Assembly (NCBI GenBank): GCA_910579225.1 | Contig: CAJTTI010000035.1 | Span: 1-27,005 of the forward strand | DNA length: 27,005 nucleotides | Reading direction: 5' to 3' | DNA from: an uncultured Lachnospiraceae bacterium | GTDB taxonomy: Bacteria; Bacillota; Clostridia; Lachnospirales; Lachnospiraceae | Shown: piece by piece, positions 14,863 to 23,187 of the stretch | How positions within the stretch are numbered: position 1 is the stretch's first letter | Layout: each line of letters begins with the position of its first letter | Program-made: the position numbers and the translations under genes | The notes under the pieces: generated by a model | What the model saw: the letters and a program-made list of their open reading frames with translations, nothing else | The model's database searches: none | Told to the model about the DNA's origin: nothing

Positions 14863-15792
14863 ATGTTTAGAGAAGGAACCTGTCCGAAGTGTCATGAGAA
14901 AATACAGGTCCCGGATAACCGGGAAAAGATAATCTGCATGTTCTGTGGCGAAGAGATCCGCGTGGAGATAGCGTTAGGCGAAGAGAAAGAAATTGACCAG
15001 ACAGCTTTGCATGAGAAGTGGAATGATGCACTGGCAGGATTGAGAGAGACGGTCAGAACCTGCCGGAAACCCATGAAAAATTTCAAAAAAGATCTGTATG
15101 AGGGAGTCTTTGACTCTTTTTATTCCGAACATAAACAAATGTTCGATTCTATGGAGTATGTCTATCAGAATGGCAGTCGTCCGGAAGAATGGATTGAAAA
15201 ACTGACAGAATGTGTGGTGGAAGAGGCAAAAGAAGATCTGAACAGTTATAAAGCCAAAAATCAGAAAAGTCAAAGGCTTCTGGATCATAATTTCCTGATC
15301 AGTATTTATCTGGTTCCGGCTATGTTGAAATATCCGGCAGAAATATCGGAACCTTTTGCAGATCATTTGATTGCTTCCTGGAACGAAACATTTAAGACTT
15401 CCATCGGAAAAGCAACCTACGACAATATCAACAGCGGGTTCCGTAGGAAACTGTGCTATATTACCACAGCGATTTGCGGGAGTCTGGGAAAGGGAACCGA
15501 TTGTTATGAACTTCGACTTCTGAAACAATATCGGGACCAATATCTGGATACAACGCCGGAAGGACATGCTCTGGTGGAAGAATATTATAATGTTGCGCCT
15601 ACAATTGTAAAGCGAATTGAAAAACAGCCAGATAAAGCGCAGATCTATCAAAAGATGTACCTGGACTATCTTATGCCCTGTATCCGAAAAATTGAAGAGC
15701 AGGATTATGAATCATGTGCAGCCAGATATAAAGAGATGGTGCTGACTTTGAAAGACAGATACATGAATGAACAGGCAGACGCTGTCCATTGA
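14863..15792 (+). CDS. Zinc-ribbon protein with C-terminal CFI-box
   Basis: A 309-residue cytoplasmic protein of unknown function. An N-terminal zinc ribbon has two knuckles, C7-x2-C10 and C25-x2-C28. A long helical middle (about 45-190) follows. From C198 the sequence CYITTAICGSLGKGTDCYE, then LRLLKQYRDQYLDTTPEG and YYNVAP, matches the CFI-box-CTERM pattern (usually CFIATAAYGS). I know of no proven role for that domain. AAAGGTG precedes the ATG, 9 bases after yebC, so they are probably co-transcribed. The combination of zinc ribbon and CFI-box in one protein is notable. The domain calls are good; the function is open. Confidence 0.75.
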   Translation: MFREGTCPKCHEKIQVPDNREKIICMFCGEEIRVEIALGEEKEIDQTALHEKWNDALAGLRETVRTCRKPMKNFKKDLYEGVFDSFYSEHKQMFDSMEYVYQNGSRPEEWIEKLTECVVEEAKEDLNSYKAKNQKSQRLLDHNFLISIYLVPAMLKYPAEISEPFADHLIASWNETFKTSIGKATYDNINSGFRRKLCYITTAICGSLGKGTDCYELRLLKQYRDQYLDTTPEGHALVEEYYNVAPTIVKRIEKQPDKAQIYQKMYLDYLMPCIRKIEEQDYESCAARYKEMVLTLKDRYMNEQADAVH

Positions 15793-15820
15793 CCGGACAG
15801 CAGGAGGGGAGAATAACCAT

Positions 15821-17104
15821 ATGGAGAAAGCATACAGACCAGATACGATCTGTGTACAGGCAGGATGGAAACCAAAAAAAGGGGAGCCACGAGTGCTTCC
15901 CATTTATCAGAGTACCACATTCAAATATGATACTACGGATGAGATGGGCCGTCTGTTTGCCCTGGAAGATGAAGGATACTTCTATACCCGTCTTCAGAAT
16001 CCAACCAATGACGCGGTTGCAGAGAAGATTGCGGCTCTGGAAGGCGGTGTGGCAGCCATGCTGACTTCTTCCGGCCAGGCTGCTAATTTTTATACCATTG
16101 CCAATCTGTGTCAGGCAGGGGACCATATTGTATGTTCCGCAAAAGTCTATGGGGGCACATTTAATCTGTATGCAGCTACAATCCGGAAGCTGGGAATCGA
16201 ATGTACATTTGTGGATCCGGACGACCCGGAGGATGTGATTGACAAGGCGTTCCGCCCAAACACAAAAGCAGTTGTGGGAGAGACCATTGCTAATCCTGCA
16301 CTGACAGTTCTAGATATTGAGAAATTTGCAAAGCTGGCTCACAGTCATGGAGTCCCAATGATCGTGGATAATACCTTTGCCACACCGGTGAATTGCCGTC
16401 CTTTTGAATTTGGCGCAGATATTGTGACTCATTCTACAACCAAATATATGGATGGCCATGCCATGGCGGTAGGCGGCTGTATTGTGGACAGCGGAAATTT
16501 CGACTGGGAAGTTCATGGGGAAAAGTTTCCGGGCCTCACCACACCGGATGAAACTTACCATGGAGTCGTATATACGAAACAGTTTGGCAAGAAAGCGTTT
16601 ATCACCAAAGCCACTGCACAGCTGATGAGAGATCTGGGAAGCATTCCGTCACCCATGAATTCGTTTCTTCTGAATGTGGGGCTGGAGACGCTTCCTCTTC
16701 GAATAGAAAAGCATTGCAGCAATGCAAAAAATGTAGCGGAATTTTTAAAATCCCACGAAAAAGTGGAATTTGTCAACTGTGCCATGATAGAAGGCGATCA
16801 GTATTATGAACTGGCGCAGAAATATATGCCAAATGGAACCTGTGGCGTGATTTCCTTCGGCTTGAAGGGATCAAAGGAAGATGCCGTTCGTTTTATGGAT
16901 GCGCTGAAACTCTGCGCCATTGTCACTCATGTGGCGGATGCACGTACCTGTGTGCTACATCCGGCAAGCCATACGCATCGTCAGATGAATGAAGAACAGC
17001 TTCGGGAAGCAGGCGTGACGCCTGGTATGATCCGCCTGTCCGTGGGAATCGAACATCCCCAGGATATTATTGAGGATCTGAAGCAGGCTCTTGCAGAAGT
17101 ATAA
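15821..17104 (+). CDS. O-acetylhomoserine sulfhydrylase (Cys/Met metabolism PLP enzyme)
   Basis: A 427-residue fold-type I PLP enzyme, probably making homocysteine from O-acetylhomoserine and sulfide. Family blocks seen are TICVQAGWKPKKGEPRVLPI, YTRLQNPTNDAVAEKIAALE, SSGQAANFY, the PLP lysine K208 in THSTTKYMDGHAM, and the C-terminal HPASHTHRQMNEEQLREAG. Length and these blocks fit MetY better than the shorter MetB/MetC branch. The start at 15821 is chosen because AGGAGG lies 13 bases upstream and MEKAYRPDTICVQ is usual; a reading from 15767 overlaps the previous gene. No SAM or T-box leader is visible in the 28 bases before it. Confidence 0.93.
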   Translation: MEKAYRPDTICVQAGWKPKKGEPRVLPIYQSTTFKYDTTDEMGRLFALEDEGYFYTRLQNPTNDAVAEKIAALEGGVAAMLTSSGQAANFYTIANLCQAGDHIVCSAKVYGGTFNLYAATIRKLGIECTFVDPDDPEDVIDKAFRPNTKAVVGETIANPALTVLDIEKFAKLAHSHGVPMIVDNTFATPVNCRPFEFGADIVTHSTTKYMDGHAMAVGGCIVDSGNFDWEVHGEKFPGLTTPDETYHGVVYTKQFGKKAFITKATAQLMRDLGSIPSPMNSFLLNVGLETLPLRIEKHCSNAKNVAEFLKSHEKVEFVNCAMIEGDQYYELAQKYMPNGTCGVISFGLKGSKEDAVRFMDALKLCAIVTHVADARTCVLHPASHTHRQMNEEQLREAGVTPGMIRLSVGIEHPQDIIEDLKQALAEV

Positions 17105-17161
17105 GTTAAAGCATCAGGTCAGACAGGAACCGGAAGCATCTGTATAGAATCCCGTACTTTT

Positions 17162-17186
17162 TGTTATACTAAATCCAGTTTAGTAT
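17162..17186 (+). promoter_or_regulatory. Extended -10 promoter covered by a perfect palindrome, before the TepA-like gene
   Basis: TGT-TATACT (17162-17170) is an extended -10. A perfect inverted repeat, ATACTAAA (17166-17173), 5-bp spacer, TTTAGTAT (17179-17186), starts inside it and runs through the expected start of transcription. A repressor bound there would block transcription. The regulator is not known. Confidence 0.55.
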
Positions 17187-17208
17187 GGCAGAAAGGCGGG
17201 ATTTTAAT

Positions 17209-17883
17209 ATGGCAGAAAATCAGGATGATCTGGAAAAATATGGGCAGCCCACAGAGTTACAGAATAAAGAAAAATCACATATCCAGCTTCTGACAATCAT
17301 CGGAGAAGTGGAAGGACATGAAAGTCTGGCAGCAAACAGTAAGACAACAAAATACGAACATGTGCTGCCTATGCTGGCCGCAGTGGAGGAAAATGATGAG
17401 ATCCATGGACTGTTAATCATGATCAATACAGTGGGAGGAGATGTGGAGAGCGGTCTGGCAATTGCAGAGATGATTGCTTCTATCAGTAAACCTTCCGTTT
17501 CTCTGGTATTGGGCGGAAGTCATTCCATCGGTGTTCCGCTGGCTGTATCGACCGATTATTCGTTCATAGTTCCAACCGGAACTATGATGATTCATCCGGT
17601 CCGAATGACCGGTTTGATTATTGGAGTAGCACAGACCTTCGACTATTTCCAGAAAATACAGGACCGGATCAGTGGATTTATCGTGGATCACAGCCGGATC
17701 CATAAAGAACGTCTGATGAGTCTGATGCTGGAAACCGGAGAACTGACCAAGGACGTGGGAAGTGTTCTGGTGGGGGCCCAGGCTGTACAGGAAGGAATCA
17801 TTGATGAGGTAGGAGGCGTCAGCAAAGCATATCAAAAACTGCGGGAGCTGATGGGTGAGAAGGGCACTGCAAAGGCAAACTGA
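17209..17883 (+). CDS. ClpP-class serine protease, TepA-like
   Basis: A 224-residue crotonase/ClpP-fold protein. GEVEGHES, LLIMINTVGGDVESGLAIAE, the nucleophile region GGSHSIGVPLA (S106) and MMIHPV (H129) match TepA (YmfB), a ClpP-like protease reported to aid protein export in Bacillus and to act on spore proteins. No signal peptide is visible, so it acts in the cytoplasm. The start at 17209 is preferred because AGGCGGG lies 9 bases upstream, while the ATG at 17185 lies within the palindrome and has no ribosome binding site. Substrate is unknown. It stands alone between two regulated promoters. Confidence 0.88.
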   Translation: MAENQDDLEKYGQPTELQNKEKSHIQLLTIIGEVEGHESLAANSKTTKYEHVLPMLAAVEENDEIHGLLIMINTVGGDVESGLAIAEMIASISKPSVSLVLGGSHSIGVPLAVSTDYSFIVPTGTMMIHPVRMTGLIIGVAQTFDYFQKIQDRISGFIVDHSRIHKERLMSLMLETGELTKDVGSVLVGAQAVQEGIIDEVGGVSKAYQKLRELMGEKGTAKAN

Positions 17884-17908
17884 ACAAAAGCCATTATGAT
17901 TCTTAAAT

Positions 17909-17947
17909 TTTGCAATTCTGCAAAGAATGTGGTATGATGTTCCACAT
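17909..17947 (+). promoter_or_regulatory. pepD promoter with two inverted repeats over -35 and -10
   Basis: TTGCAA (17910-17915), 17 bp, TATGAT (17933-17938). The -35 lies in TTTGCA-ATTC-TGCAAA (17909-17924). The -10 forms the centre of ATGTGG-N9-CCACAT (17927-17947). Two different palindromes suggest two operators or cooperative control. Confidence 0.6.
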
Positions 17948-17955
17948 AATAATAT

Positions 17956-17999
17956 GCCGGATCCGGCTGGCTTGACCAAAGACCGGACTCCGGCCGGAT
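17956..17999 (+). promoter_or_regulatory. GC-rich hairpin in the pepD 5' leader
   Basis: ATCCGGCTGG (17961-17970) pairs with CCGGCCGGAT (17990-17999), ten pairs with one G-U, ending 9 bases before the ribosome binding site. The first arm also overlaps a perfect palindrome, GCCGGATCCGGC (17956-17967), so two folds compete. There is no T-run. Confidence 0.4.
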
Positions 18000-18023
18000 A
18001 TGGAGCAGAAGGAGAGCAGAAAA

Positions 18024-19466
18024 ATGGGTATATTGAGCGAATTGAAGCCAGCAGGTGTATGGAAATATTTTGAGGAGCTCTGTGGGATTCCCCATGGTTC
18101 AGGAAATGAGAAAGCAATCAGCGATTATTGTGTGGAATTTGCCAGAAAACGCGGGCTTTTTGTTCATCAGGATGCAGCATGGAATGTGGTGATTGCCAAG
18201 GAGGCAAGCGCCGAATATGAAGATAAAGAGCCGTTGATTCTGCAGGGACATCTGGATATGGTCTGTGAGAAAAAGCAAGACTGTGGAATTGACTTTGAAA
18301 AAGACGGTCTCTGTCTGGGGATTGACGGAGACTATGTATATGCGGAAGGAACCACCCTGGGAGGGGATGACGGAATTGCGGTTGCTTTTGCACTGGCAAT
18401 TCTGGATGACGACAGCATCCCTCATCCCAGGCTGGAGGCAGTGTTTACAACGAGTGAAGAGGTGGGAATGAATGGTGCTTCCGCGCTTGATACCTCAGTA
18501 CTGAAAGGACATACAGTATTGAATCTGGATTCTGAGGAGGAAGGGGTCCTCCTGACAGGCTGTGCAGGAGGCTGCAGTGCCGGTATCCGTCTGCCGTTTC
18601 AGAGAGAGAAAAAGAAAGGTATAAAAGCAACTCTGACTGTAAATGGACTGAAGGGTGGACATTCCGGTGCGGAGATTGATAAAGGCCGTGGGAATGCCAA
18701 TCGCCTGCTGGGCACAGTGCTGGCCGATCTTCATAAAGATGCAAGCTATGCCCTGATCCATATCTCAGGAGGCCAAAAGGACAATGCCATTCCAAGAGAA
18801 TGTCATGCAGAAATTTTGTTATTGGAAGATCAGTTACAGAACGTAGAAAAAATATGCGCCACTTCTTATGAACGTCTGAAACAAGAGTACAAAGTTACGG
18901 ATCCGGAATTCTCTGTACAGCTCCGGACAGAAGGCGCACAGGAAACATGGGTTTTTGCAAAAAAAGATCTGGAGCATGCACTGACACTGTTGACAGCACT
19001 GCCAAATGGTATTGTCTGTATGAGTGAAGACATTCCGGGACTGGTACAGACGTCACTGAATCTGGGTGTGATCAAAACAGAAGATCAGACGCTTCTGCTT
19101 CGTTATTCCATAAGAAGTTCTGTGAGCACGGAGAAGGAATCACTGGTGGAACAGATTCGACAGGTGGTCGGACAGGAAGAAGCCATGATGGAGATCAACG
19201 GGGATTATCCTGCATGGGAATACCGAAAAGACTCTCCTTTGCGGGATGACTGTATACGTATTTACAAGGAGTTATTTGGAACAGAACCCAGGGTAGAGGC
19301 AATTCATGCCGGACTGGAATGTGGGATTCTGGCGTCTAAGATACCAAATCTGGACTGTATATCCATGGGACCTGATATGATTGGTATTCATACAACCGAA
19401 GAACGTCTGAGCATTTCGTCTGTAGAGCGGATGTGGAATTATATACTTGAAATTTTAAAAAGATGA
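18024..19466 (+). CDS. pepD: Aminoacyl-histidine dipeptidase (PepD-type, M20 family)
   Basis: A 480-residue di-zinc peptidase that hydrolyses dipeptides such as Xaa-His in the cytoplasm. Metal and catalytic residues are visible: H76 and D78 in LQGHLDMVCEK, D115 in TTLGGDDGIAVA, E145/E146 in TTSEEVGMNGA, and the late histidine in PDMIGIHTTEERLS. The lid domain includes LKGGHSGAEIDKGRGNANRL, typical of PepD. The start at 18024 is set by AAGGAGAG 7 bases upstream; an in-frame ATG at 18000 has none. It has its own promoter region with palindromes and is followed by a terminator, so it is probably a single-gene unit. Confidence 0.95.
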   Translation: MGILSELKPAGVWKYFEELCGIPHGSGNEKAISDYCVEFARKRGLFVHQDAAWNVVIAKEASAEYEDKEPLILQGHLDMVCEKKQDCGIDFEKDGLCLGIDGDYVYAEGTTLGGDDGIAVAFALAILDDDSIPHPRLEAVFTTSEEVGMNGASALDTSVLKGHTVLNLDSEEEGVLLTGCAGGCSAGIRLPFQREKKKGIKATLTVNGLKGGHSGAEIDKGRGNANRLLGTVLADLHKDASYALIHISGGQKDNAIPRECHAEILLLEDQLQNVEKICATSYERLKQEYKVTDPEFSVQLRTEGAQETWVFAKKDLEHALTLLTALPNGIVCMSEDIPGLVQTSLNLGVIKTEDQTLLLRYSIRSSVSTEKESLVEQIRQVVGQEEAMMEINGDYPAWEYRKDSPLRDDCIRIYKELFGTEPRVEAIHAGLECGILASKIPNLDCISMGPDMIGIHTTEERLSISSVERMWNYILEILKR

Positions 19467-19481
19467 TTCTTAATTGTCAGA

Positions 19482-19522
19482 GGAACCGGGCGGTACATCA
19501 TACGGTCGGTTCCCCGTTTTTC
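19482..19522 (+). terminator. Intrinsic terminator after pepD
   Basis: GGAACCG (19482-19488) pairs with CGGTTCC (19507-19513), followed by CCG and TTTTT. The loop is rather long. Confidence 0.6.
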
Positions 19523-19566
19523 TTATGTCGCAATTCATGGATGGTTTTGTCTGATGTCTTCAAATC

Positions 19567-19624
19567 CTTACATCAGTCTTAAAAACCCCTGAACTTTTCT
19601 TAAGAATTTCCAAAGTGCTACATT
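19567..19624 (+). promoter_or_regulatory. CTTAA-type repeats at helical spacing upstream of the exporter operon
   Basis: CTTAC or CTTAA units start at 19567, 19578 and 19599, with a weaker CTGAA at 19589: spacings of 11, 11 and 10. A -10-like TACATT follows at 19619-19624, ten bases after the last unit. This is the arrangement expected of an OmpR-type activator site. The motif differs from the GATG repeats near the two-component genes. It lies in the 341-base gap 19467-19807, which otherwise holds the pepD terminator and the promoter at 19707. Confidence 0.45.
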
Positions 19625-19706
19625 TTTTGAAAAAAATATGATATGTTGTATCTGGGCAGAACAGCAGGTTCCGGAATGTGGTTCTGAAATGGATAAAAAT
19701 GTTATC

Positions 19707-19735
19707 TTGACAAACAAATAAAAATATATTATTGT
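19707..19735 (+). promoter_or_regulatory. Predicted sigma-A promoter of the MacAB-like operon
   Basis: A perfect TTGACA (19707-19712), 17 bp, TATTGT (19730-19735), 72 bases before the start of the ATPase gene. Confidence 0.65.
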
Positions 19736-19807
19736 ATTAGATGACTAGGACAGTAAAATATTAATACAACAATGTGAAAGAAACATAGAGAGGAGTTGAT
19801 CGACGTT

Positions 19808-20539
19808 TTGGAAACACTGGTTGAAGTACAGGACATGTGCAAGATCTACAATCCCGGCGAGAATGAAGTAAAAGCATTGGATCATGTAAGCCTGAAGATT
19901 CAAAAAGGAGAATTTGTGGCGATCATCGGGCATTCAGGTTCCGGAAAATCGACGCTCATGAACATGCTTGGATGCCTGGATGTCCCTACTTCCGGTCGAT
20001 ATTATCTGAATGGAAAAGATGTATCCAATATGACAGATGATGAGCTTTCCGATATCCGTAATCTGGAAATCGGTTTTATCTTCCAGGGATTTAACCTGAT
20101 TCCAAACCTGACGGCCCAGGAAAATGTGGAACTTCCATTAATCTACCGGGGCGTCGGAAAGAAAGAACGCTCGGCATTGGCTGCAGAATCTCTGGATATG
20201 GTAGGACTTTCTCACCGAATGGATCACAAGCCAAGTGAAATGTCCGGCGGACAGCAGCAACGAGTTGCAATTGCCCGGGCAATTGCAGCAAAGCCGCCGG
20301 TAATTCTTGCAGATGAGCCCACAGGTAACCTGGATTCCAAATCTACACAGGAAATCATGAATGTCCTGAAAGATCTACATAAAAGTGGGAGAACGGTCAT
20401 ACTGATTACTCATGATGATGAAATTGCTGCGCAGGTAAAGCGGGTTGTGAGAATCAAAGACGGAAGAATCGAAGCAGATTTTATGAATGAAGGAGAAGCA
20501 GACGACAATGAAGATGAAATGGAAAAAAGAGAAAGTTGA
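19808..20539 (+). CDS. ABC exporter ATP-binding protein (MacB/LolD-like)
   Basis: A 243-residue ATPase that powers the permease encoded two genes downstream. Walker A GHSGSGKST is at 41-49. The Q-loop region is FIFQGFNLIPNLTAQENV, the signature MSGGQQQRVAIARA, Walker B VILADEPTGNLDS and the switch histidine ILITHD. These place it in the MacB/LolD type of exporters with FtsX-like permeases. I chose the TTG at 19808: METLVEVQDMCKIYNPGENE matches usual N-termini and AGGAG is 12 bases upstream. The TTG at 19796 directly abuts that site and is unlikely. The 3' end overlaps the adaptor gene by 32 bases. Confidence 0.92.
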   Translation: METLVEVQDMCKIYNPGENEVKALDHVSLKIQKGEFVAIIGHSGSGKSTLMNMLGCLDVPTSGRYYLNGKDVSNMTDDELSDIRNLEIGFIFQGFNLIPNLTAQENVELPLIYRGVGKKERSALAAESLDMVGLSHRMDHKPSEMSGGQQQRVAIARAIAAKPPVILADEPTGNLDSKSTQEIMNVLKDLHKSGRTVILITHDDEIAAQVKRVVRIKDGRIEADFMNEGEADDNEDEMEKRES

Positions 20540-21899
20540 TATCTCTGAAACTGTAAAAAAAGAGAAGAAAATACTGTCTCCCGCGGAGAAGAAAAAAAGA
20601 AAGAAAAAGATCCTGATTGGAGTAATCGCTTTGTGTCTGGTACTTTTTGTTGTAAGCCGAATGACGGCGCCGGAAGTTTTGCCTGTGGTATCTGTGCGGG
20701 CTGCTGAGACTGCAACCATTGAGCAGACAGTGGACACCAGCGGAACTGTAAAAACCGAGAATAAAAAGACCTATTTCTCTCCTCTGAGCGCGCAGATTTC
20801 CGAGTGCAGAGCTTCTATTGGTGACGCGGTATCGGCAGGAGACGTGTTGATTGTCTACGATGCCGAAGATCTGAAGGAACGGGAATCTGAAGCAAAGCTT
20901 CAGAATGAGGAAGCCTACTATACATATCAGGATACTGTAGGAAAGAGCAATGCGGATGCGGCAGAATACAGCCGTTCCAGTCATGATGTGGAGATCCTAG
21001 AACAGCAGGTAGAAGACTGGAAAGCAGAGGTACGGGCACTGAAGCAGTATCTGACCGATATGGGATGTTTCCTGAGAGAAGCGACCAATGAAGGACGCAA
21101 AAACGATATGGAAGAGTACCAGAACCTGATTGATCAGGCTACCAATACACTTGCTGTAAAAGAAGAAGAATTGGCAGAATTTGAAAGCAATCTGGCAGAA
21201 CAGAAGGGAATCAAGACTTCCACAGAAGACGCCATGCTGACTGCAAATGGGAAAAAGCAGGTCGAAGCAACCAAAGAGCTGGCGGCACTGAAAGCAGAGA
21301 AAGTGACTGCAGCAGTGGCACAGGTTGCAGAAGGCTTGAAAGCAGACTTTAGCGGTGTTGTTACAGACGTCAAAGCAGTGGAAGGCAGTGTCACAGAAGA
21401 AGGAGGAGAACTTCTGACCATTGAAAGCAATGAAGAGGTCTGCATAGAGATTTCGCTTAGCAAGAGTGATCTGGAGAAAGTCCATGAAGGGCAGAAAGCA
21501 GTGATCACCATTGTGGGCAAAGAATACGAAGGAACTGTCGCCCGAATCAGTAAATCTGCTTTCAAGAACGACAAAGGAGCTTCTGTGGTATCCGGCGAAA
21601 TACATATTGATAATCCGGATGGAGATATCTTCCTTGGAGTAGAAGCAAAAGTTAAGATTCAGGGTGCTGTCGCAGAAAATGTCGTTGCAGTTCCCATTGA
21701 AGCAGTCAACGTGGGAAGAGACGGAAGCTTTGTCTATATCGTGGAAAATGGAGTTTTGGCAGTCCGGAATGTAGAGACCGGTATTTCCTCCATGGAACTG
21801 GTGGAGATTAAAAGCGGTCTGGATGGCACCGAACAGATTGTATTGAACAACAGCATGGGGCTTCCGGAAGGAACCCAGATAACCGCTGTGGAGGGCTGA
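20508..21899 (+). CDS. Efflux adaptor protein (MacA/HlyD-like)
   Basis: A 463-residue membrane-fusion-type adaptor. A long, very basic tail (KKEKKILSPAEKKKRKKK) precedes one membrane segment (about 35-51). The outside part begins with a barrel-sandwich half (VRAAETATIEQTVDTSGTV), followed by a long coiled-coil hairpin (about 115-275), the second half (LKADFSGVVTDVKAVEGSV) and beta-barrel strands ending with VEIKSGLDGTEQIVL. In Gram-positive cells such proteins sit on the outer face of the membrane and help the permease bind or expel peptides. ATG at 20508 is preferred, with AAGGAG 12 bases upstream; an earlier ATG at 20487 overlaps that site. The permease starts 3 bases after its stop. Confidence 0.9.
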   Translation: MKMKWKKEKVDISETVKKEKKILSPAEKKKRKKKILIGVIALCLVLFVVSRMTAPEVLPVVSVRAAETATIEQTVDTSGTVKTENKKTYFSPLSAQISECRASIGDAVSAGDVLIVYDAEDLKERESEAKLQNEEAYYTYQDTVGKSNADAAEYSRSSHDVEILEQQVEDWKAEVRALKQYLTDMGCFLREATNEGRKNDMEEYQNLIDQATNTLAVKEEELAEFESNLAEQKGIKTSTEDAMLTANGKKQVEATKELAALKAEKVTAAVAQVAEGLKADFSGVVTDVKAVEGSVTEEGGELLTIESNEEVCIEISLSKSDLEKVHEGQKAVITIVGKEYEGTVARISKSAFKNDKGASVVSGEIHIDNPDGDIFLGVEAKVKIQGAVAENVVAVPIEAVNVGRDGSFVYIVENGVLAVRNVETGISSMELVEIKSGLDGTEQIVLNNSMGLPEGTQITAVEG

Positions 21900-21902
21900 C
21901 GG

Positions 21903-23111
21903 ATGGCACAGCTTTGGGAATATTTGAAAATGGCGGTCAGCAATATCCGGATGAACCGCGGGCGCTCCTTTCTGACCATGCTGGGCATCATCATCGGCGT
22001 TTCTTCCGTGATCCTGATCATGTCCATTGGCAACGGCGCCAAGTCGGAGATGGAAGAAGAGCTGACCAGTGTGGCAGGAGGTCAGATCTATATCTCAGTC
22101 AACAGCAATCTGGAGGGGGATAAGCCGGTAATCACGGAGGAAGACAGGGATGCCTTAAGAGAGATGGAACATGTAAAAGGCGCTACGTCGCTTATGAATC
22201 AGTGGACTTCCATCTCTACGGATAAGGGTGTATTTGATGCAATTATTGATTATGGCAACCCTGACAGCGAATATACCACCAGCCCGGAGATGCTCTATGG
22301 ACAATGGTTCACCTGGGATGATTACAATGCCCGCCGGGCAGTGGCAGTAGTCTCTGAGATGGACGCCGTCCGGATGTTTGGTACTTCCAATGTGGTTGGT
22401 CTGACCTTTGAAATGGACGACGGGAGCGGAATTCAGGATGTGCGGATTGTAGGAGTAAAAAAAGCCATTGAAGGCACTTTTGTCAGTTCCGGATATGGTT
22501 CTTATCTGGATATTTCCATGCCCTTGACTGCAGACTGGTACTGGGCGGAATATAATGATTTTGAATCCGTTTATATTTTTGCAGAGACCGGGTATGCGAA
22601 AGAGGTTACAGAGCGGGCGATCTCTCTTCTGGAAAGTCGTCATGAAATCTTTGGGGAAGATGCGTTTATGTCTGAAGATTTCGACAGCCAGATGGCATCC
22701 GTCATGCAGGTACTGGATATGATTACGATCTTTATTATGCTGGTGGCCGGTATATCGCTGCTGGTAGGCGGCATCGGCGTCATGAATATCATGCTGGTTT
22801 CTGTGACAGAGCGAACCAGAGAGATCGGAATCCGCAAGGCTCTGGGAGCCAGAACGAAGTCGATTCTGATTCAGTTTCTGGCTGAATCGGCGATTATCAC
22901 CGGAATCGGAGGCATGATTGGAATCACGCTGGGAATTGCCGGGGCGTATGGAGTCTGTTCCCTTCCAATTGTCACATTTCCGCCTCAAGTCAGCGTGTCA
23001 GCAGTGATATTTGCAACCTTGTTCTCCTGCAGCGTAGGAATTTTCTTCGGTATCTATCCGGCCAGGAAAGCGGCGCACTTAAGTCCGATTGAAGCACTGA
23101 GACGAAACTGA
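21903..23111 (+). CDS. ABC exporter permease (MacB/FtsX-like)
   Basis: A 402-residue membrane protein. One membrane segment (about 22-42) follows the amphipathic LKMAVSNIRMNRGRSFLTML typical of MacB. A large outside domain (about 45-270) comes next, then three membrane segments containing ISLLVGGIGVMNIMLVSVTE, the coupling motif RTREIGIRKALGAR and the C-terminal GIYPARKAAHLSPIEALR. All are standard for MacB-PCD/FtsX permeases. GGAGGG lies 7 bases upstream of the ATG. With the two preceding genes it forms a complete exporter; such sets usually remove antimicrobial peptides or export small peptides. The substrate cannot be read from sequence. A terminator follows. Confidence 0.94.
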   Translation: MAQLWEYLKMAVSNIRMNRGRSFLTMLGIIIGVSSVILIMSIGNGAKSEMEEELTSVAGGQIYISVNSNLEGDKPVITEEDRDALREMEHVKGATSLMNQWTSISTDKGVFDAIIDYGNPDSEYTTSPEMLYGQWFTWDDYNARRAVAVVSEMDAVRMFGTSNVVGLTFEMDDGSGIQDVRIVGVKKAIEGTFVSSGYGSYLDISMPLTADWYWAEYNDFESVYIFAETGYAKEVTERAISLLESRHEIFGEDAFMSEDFDSQMASVMQVLDMITIFIMLVAGISLLVGGIGVMNIMLVSVTERTREIGIRKALGARTKSILIQFLAESAIITGIGGMIGITLGIAGAYGVCSLPIVTFPPQVSVSAVIFATLFSCSVGIFFGIYPARKAAHLSPIEALRRN

Positions 23112-23125
23112 ACAGACAGATATTT

Positions 23126-23160
23126 CAGCTGTTTCCATAAGGAGGCAGCTGTTTTTATTT
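23126..23160 (+). terminator. Intrinsic terminator of the exporter operon
   Basis: CAGCTGTTTCC (23126-23136), loop ATAA, GGAGGCAGCTG (23141-23151): 11 pairs including two G-U, followed by TTTTTATTT. Confidence 0.85.
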
Positions 23161-23187
23161 CCTGTTTCTGAAAGTGAAAGAAATATC

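Noticed and set aside
14128..14895. 255-codon minus-strand open frame over yebC
   Set aside because: It is antisense to a well-conserved gene and its translation shows no family features.
15793..15820. SAM riboswitch or T-box before the O-acetylhomoserine sulfhydrylase gene
   Set aside because: Only 28 bases separate it from the previous gene, with no room for such a leader.
22155..22988. 277-codon minus-strand open frame over the permease gene
   Set aside because: Antisense to clear FtsX-like coding sequence; composition is not protein-like.
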